NCBI GenBank assembly: GCA_010645155.1
Contig: JAAGOF010000197.1
Location: 115,533-179,532 of the forward strand
Length of the DNA: 64,000 nucleotides
Direction: 5' to 3'
DNA from: Tigriopus japonicus
Lineage: Eukaryota; Arthropoda; Copepoda; Harpacticoida; Harpacticidae
The translations under genes and the position numbers were made by a program. How positions within the stretch are numbered: the first letter of the stretch is position 1; every line of letters starts with the position of its first letter. Shown piece after piece: positions 59,175 to 64,000 of this stretch. The notes beneath the pieces are model-generated. The model made no database searches. It saw only the letters and a program-made list of their open reading frames with translations, and was not told the DNA's origin.

Positions 59175-61834
59175 CAATGGACCGTGCAGAGCTTGTTTAC
59201 TTTTCTTGGTTCCTTCTTACTAATTGTTCAATTGCCTAATGTTAGATGGCGCAGCACCTTAAGAGGTTGAAAGTCGATTTGGACCGTGAAATTCTACCAA
59301 GTTTTGGGGTTTATAACTTAGAAAATGTATGTGTTTTTGCCTGAAAACCGAATGCTACTTGTTAAGTGTTTTGTCCCAAATTTGAATACGTCAAGTTTTT
59401 GCGCTCCGAGACAGCGCTGCGCATTCCTGGACATTCTATGTGCGTGTGGTGAGGGCGTTTTGGTCTGCCAGACACAAACAAGTTTTGTTTCCCATACAAC
59501 TCTTAGCCAGTGTTGAAATAAGTTCCAAATGCATAGTACAAGGAAATAAATAACAACGTTTCGAAATTTGCTACAGTGGCAATACATACGCGCGGAAACA
59601 AGAGAAAAAATGACCCTACAATCGTCCTTTTGGACAATTGTAGGTGTAAATGTTCGGTCGGAAGAGCGCGCAATGCTCTACGCTTCAAATTACTCTAAAT
59701 GCAACAAGTTTCAGTCGATCAAGTTGAAATTGAGCATGTGAGCTTTATATTACCAGCTGGACAACTGGTTTAATTAGATTTTTCTCTGTCTAACACAGAA
59801 TTTGAAAGATTGATTTTGCCAGTAGCCGAGGCATCCAAGTATTTAGTGATCCCCATTTAGTGATCCTTGCATAGTATCATCGTCTTGACTGAAATAATGA
59901 AAAAGAAAGCCCAACACAGCGTTTAAAGGCAACGATGACTTCAAAGAAATTCTAAGGAATTTGATTACTCCTTCTGCTCCGGCAAAATATCTTGCGGGAT
60001 GAAGTTCTCATACCAACGAGAAGCGAGCACTACCTAAATCTACATTTAGCAGCACTGATTTTATCACATGCTGTTTGGGTGAAATGGCCACACCCAAAGG
60101 ACCCTCCAGCAAGGAATGGTCACTTTTGCATTCACCAAACCTTACCAGCCAACTTGGGCCTTACTGTAAACAACAGCAAAGAATATTCAGACAGCCAAGA
60201 GAAGAAAAAGCTTCTAATTGTATGTTATCTCATCTAAAATCCAAGTGCCATGGGTAGGAAAAGCTGTGCTGTAAGTTGCCATGATTACCTTTTTGAGCTA
60301 AGCTTGATGTGAATAGTGCCCAAATCCCCCATGCTCTGGCTTTGAACATTGATTTGGGTGTTTGACCATGAGTTTTTGCATTGTGCCAGGGCAAACTAAG
60401 GTGTTTTAGGCATATCAAAGTGTGGTTTTGAAACAGTAGTTTCATTTGTGTTGGAAAAGAGCTCCTGAACTGAGGCTTCAATGATCAAGACCAAGAATCA
60501 TTTCAGCAATGGTACAATACTATCAGTTTGTCAAGAAATTGTTTGGCAATGCCCAATGGTCTCTAAATTTCAAGAAAGCAATTGTGCCTGTGGCTCAGAA
60601 AGAATAGAAGAGCAATGACAAACTATTGCTAGTTAACAATACAACAAGAACAACAAGTTCCTCTTTGAGAGCAAAACCTGAAAGGTCCCTGTGGGTTCAT
60701 CTCCAAGACAAACAAAAATACATGGATAAAGGGTTTCTGCCATTTTAAATACTACTCTTGTACCCAATTCATGAGGGTGTCCAATGAGTTAAGCAAACAC
60801 AAAATATCCAAGGAGCCATCAAGACTTCCCACATTAGCATTTGAGGTCTCTTTTACCCATCATTGACTGATACAATTTCAATACTGACTATTTTCTTGAA
60901 AACACATTTTTCTCCATGCCAATTGAAAATTGTGCAAATAAGACCATCTTGGAAAAGACAAGAAAGTTGTCATATTAAGCAGCATAGTTCAATTTTCAAA
61001 AATGTGACCTAATGTTATTTATGACTCTGAATGAGAACATATATTAGGTTATGTATTTGTTAATAAAATTAGTTGTTTGCTACCTTGATAAAGAAAGTAT
61101 CAAAGTAGTTGATAAACTACTTTGATGCTATCCCTAATATATTTTCATTCAAATAGTCTTATCTTTTATATTTTCTATTCAATAAAATGAAAAGTGACAC
61201 AAAATTGGGTAGAAAGTGTTATTTTGTTTAACCTTTATTGTTGCAAAACTGAACATGGGCATGCTTTTTTTGCCAAAAATACAACAAAACAAAGCTCAAA
61301 AACAGTTTTGAATACAAAATGGTATCATATGAATGTACTTTGTGCTTTTGGAATGGGTGAAAGTATGAAAATTTAAGCCTTGAGCATGATCTCTAGGCTT
61401 GTTCAATGGCCTTGTTCAAGGACCAAAAATTTCGTGTCGCTTTCTTGCTCAAGAGTCCTTGCCTCCCTTCACGAACACAAAATGTCCAGGAATGCACAGC
61501 GCAATCTCGGAGCGCAAAAACTTGACGTGAATTTATTCAAATTTGGAACAATACACTTGACAGGAGAAGAGTTGAAATTACACCGGATATCTCAAAGAAC
61601 AAGTAGCATTCGGTTTTCACGCAAAAAACACATACATTTTCAAAGTTATAGACCCCAAAACTTGGTAGAATTTCACGGTCCAAATCGACTTTCAACCTCT
61701 TAAGGTGCTGCGCCATCTGCGCCATCTTAGGCAGTTGAACTACTTGACGACAATTGAACTACTACTTGAACTTGACGACATCTAATTCAGCTACGAGAGC
61801 CAAGAAAAGTAAACAACCTCTGCACGATCCATTC
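59175..61834. mobile_element. 2.66-kb element with long inverted ends, copy 2
   Basis: The left arm, about 59175-59530, begins CAATGGACCGTGCAGAGCTT and recurs inverted at about 61440-61834 (CTCTGCACGATCCATT end). The interior matches copy 1 (28610-31473) in reversed order, with indels; for example TTGCAAAACTGAACATGGGC here and its complement near 29110-29130. No transposase frame. Confidence 0.77.
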
Positions 61835-61852
61835 GTCACTTTACCTTCTACT

Positions 61853-62185
61853 CTTCCTGAGGCCGAATTCGCGCCTTCCCGAGACCAAGTTCGCGCTATC
61901 CCCAAGCCAAGTTCGCCTCTCTAAGCCAAGGCCACATTCGCCTCTCTGAGCCAAGGACACGTTTGCTTCTCTAAGCCAAGGCCAAGTTCCCCTCCCTAAG
62001 CCGAGGCCAAAATCCCCTCCCTAAGCTGAGGCCAAGTTCGCCTCTCTAAACCAAGGCCAAGTTCGCCTCTCTAAACCAAGGCCAAGTTCGCCTCTCTAAG
62101 CAGAGGCCAAGTTCGCCTCTCTAAGCCGCGGCCAAGTTTGCCTCTCTAAACTGAGGCCAAGTTTGCCTCATAAGCCAAGGCATGG
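61853..62185. repeat. 25-bp minisatellite
   Basis: About 12-13 units of GGCCAAGTTCGCCTCTCTAA followed by (A/G)CCAA, with point changes, GC-rich and abrupt on both sides. It begins just after the long-TIR element ends. Confidence 0.85.
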
Positions 62186-62945
62186 ACGTCTCGAGTAGAG
62201 ATGCTACGTCTAAGGTTCTCTACGTTGTTTGACGCCCTTTGGATGAGTTTGCCCATTCGGCTAGAAGTATGTGTTGAGGAAGCTGTCACTGAAGCTGCCG
62301 TGACCACAGATTCTCTTACAGCCGTTTATAGAGACTAAAGGGGCTCTATGAGTGGTGGGGAACTTCAGCCATCAATGATCAACAAACACAAGTGTTGAAA
62401 GATATGTTCAGGAGTTTCCATTCACTGGGATCTACTGAAGTGCATACAAAGGTAGGCAAATCTAGATTTATTTTGAAGACCATCAACACAGCAAGGCTAG
62501 AATAGTTAGTGGCCAATTTTGTTTGGCAGAATGAAACCTATTTCCACATTTGTTAAACACATAATCCAAAAATGTTTAGGGCACTAAAAACTGGCTTTCT
62601 AAGGTCTTTATGTTAACTTTTTCAAGTCATAAGGTGTTTGCACTCACCAAGGTGTTATCATGAAGAAAAATGGGAAGAATTGGAGCAAAAGGTGTTTGTT
62701 TTAATTTAATTGTGCAATGGACTGTACAGTCCTAAAAGGTACAAAAATATGGAATTGACATGGTGATCAAAATTTTGTGCTCTCAATTCACTTGCCATTT
62801 GCGTTGGGCATTTGTTTATTTGTTACATTTTATTCTTTATTTTACATTGTTCATACATTTTACTTGCTGGCTGTATTTGTCGATAGTTTAGGTCCCATGT
62901 GGTGACCAATGTTGTTAAACAGAATCTTTTGTCTAGAATTATATG
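62186..62945. other. Downstream of the gypsy fragment; nothing resolved
   Basis: No gene. It may contain the remaining 3' part or LTR of the Ty3/gypsy element, but I see no matching LTR pair. Confidence 0.35.
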
Positions 62946-64000
62946 TTACCCTTTCATGTAAAACAAATGATGGCTTAGCAATATTGATACAATTATGCCT
63001 AACATAGCATTACTCCATCGAGATGGGTCAAAGAGCACTTTGTGAAATCGAGGACTTCTTCGACGTCGTTGTTGCTTGGATGATGAATCCTCAGCCTCGC
63101 CGATAGTTACACGCGGAAATATTCCAGGCAAGCTGGGTTGCGGTTCGTTTGAGAGCCGAAGAAATCGACGGTTTTGACGAAACTGTCCCCCGGGTGTCTC
63201 AATGATATAGGATCTTCCGTGAGGTAGCCGTTTTAGGATCCGTCCACCCAACTACCAGTTCTTGTCTACTGGAGATTGGTAAATTACATTATCGCCTGGA
63301 GCAAGCGGCACCAGATCTACTCCTCCGGTTGAGATTGATGCCAAGTTCCGAGCTGATTGTCGGGCTGATACAAACTCATTTGAGACTGGGATAGGCGGAC
63401 GCAAATCGGGGAGAATCCCACGGAGATGGCGACCGAAAAATCCAAAGGGCCGACTACATCCGTCTGCGCGAGGGGTAGACCGCCAAGAAGCCAAAGCCAC
63501 CTGAAATCCGCTTCGTTCAAGTTGACTTTCTTGAGAAGGTACTTTATAGACTTGACGGCCGCCTCAGCCAAGCCATTACTTCGGGCGTTGTACGGCGATG
63601 AAGTATCATGGCGGGTGTAATATTTATCACAAAATTCCTCAAATTGAGCCCGAAATTGAGGACCGTTATCGCTCTTGAGCCACTTCGAAAATCCAAACTC
63701 ATAAAACCAGCCGAGAAGAATCTTGCAAATGGCTGCAGTGTTCAAGGATCTCAAGCGGGCTACAAATGGATAACCACTAAAGCGATCCACCAGCATAAAA
63801 AAGTGGTGACCATCAACTTCAAAGAGGTCCATTGAAACGTGCTCCATTTGATAAGATGCCACAACTTGTTGAATTGGCTCTGTGGGATGAGATGAAAGTA
63901 ATTCTGCACATGCAGAGCATCCAGCGTTGGCAATCCTGATCTCATTGGCCATACCCGGCCATGAGTAAAGTTTTCGGGCAAGAGTGCAGGTTTTGGAGAT
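62946..64000 (-). pseudogene. Ty3/gypsy integrase (C-terminal pol), partial and broken
   Basis: On the minus strand the reading enters at the window edge with the end of an integrase zinc finger (LYSWPGM..ANAGCSACAE). The core follows with its acidic motifs: SMDLFEVDG, LKSDNGPQF and SNGLAEAAVKSIK (D, D, E). One frame slip near 63490-63500 leads to ALASWRSTPRADGCS and LAPGDNVIYQSPVD. An in-frame TAG at 63252 precedes RILKRLPHGRSYIIETPGG, and the frame ends at 62946. Upstream gag, protease and reverse transcriptase would lie beyond the window. Two lesions make it non-functional as read. Confidence 0.85.

Noticed and set aside
1..64000. CRISPR arrays, operons, prophage or other prokaryotic systems
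   Set aside because: The window is clearly eukaryotic; the repeats present are minisatellites and transposon ends, not spaced CRISPR units.

Overview
This window is animal genomic DNA, most likely from an arthropod and plausibly a crustacean such as a copepod. The reasons are: spliceosomal introns with GT..AG ends; ionotropic-receptor (IR) type ligand-gated channels, a protostome chemoreceptor family; arthropod-like start contexts (CAAC before ATG); an AT-rich background; and dense Tc1/mariner, hAT, non-LTR and Ty3/gypsy debris. The species is inferred only. A 273-base run of N (33353-33625) shows this is a scaffold. No prokaryotic gene, CRISPR array or rRNA was seen.

The left part (2304-11725, + strand) holds two tandem IR-like genes. 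Each has two exons with a phase-0 intron at the same codon. The second intron is swollen by a minisatellite and a hAT-like repeat.

From 13347 to 58283 the window carries a dispersed family of four genes for predicted secreted proteins: signal peptide, a short cysteine-rich PAN/Apple-like segment, then a kelch beta-propeller. Three are on the minus strand (13347-19968; 22238-24960 with its first exon not found; 37094-43737) and one on the plus strand (56068-58283). I rebuilt the exons from splice sites. Junction phases are 2, 1, 1 throughout (2, 1 in the plus-strand gene, which lacks the third exon), and every split codon closes in frame. The plus-strand copy has an in-frame TAG exactly where its paralogues have the kelch tryptophan, and the kelch reading continues for 76 codons beyond it.

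The rest is mainly mobile DNA: two decayed mariner copies of equal length (1281 bp) bounded by TA; a non-LTR reverse transcriptase fragment inside a kelch-gene intron; a Ty3/gypsy integrase fragment at the right edge; an LTR plus primer-binding-site-like sequence running into the N gap; at least four hAT-like element types, three of them with clear 8-bp target duplications; two copies of a 2.7-2.9 kb element with about 370-bp inverted ends; several palindromic MITEs; a tRNA-derived SINE with two B boxes; and minisatellites with units of about 25, 30, 32 and 65 bp. The genes show no operon-like linkage. The IR pair and the PAN-kelch group each look like local duplication products that transposons have since spread apart.
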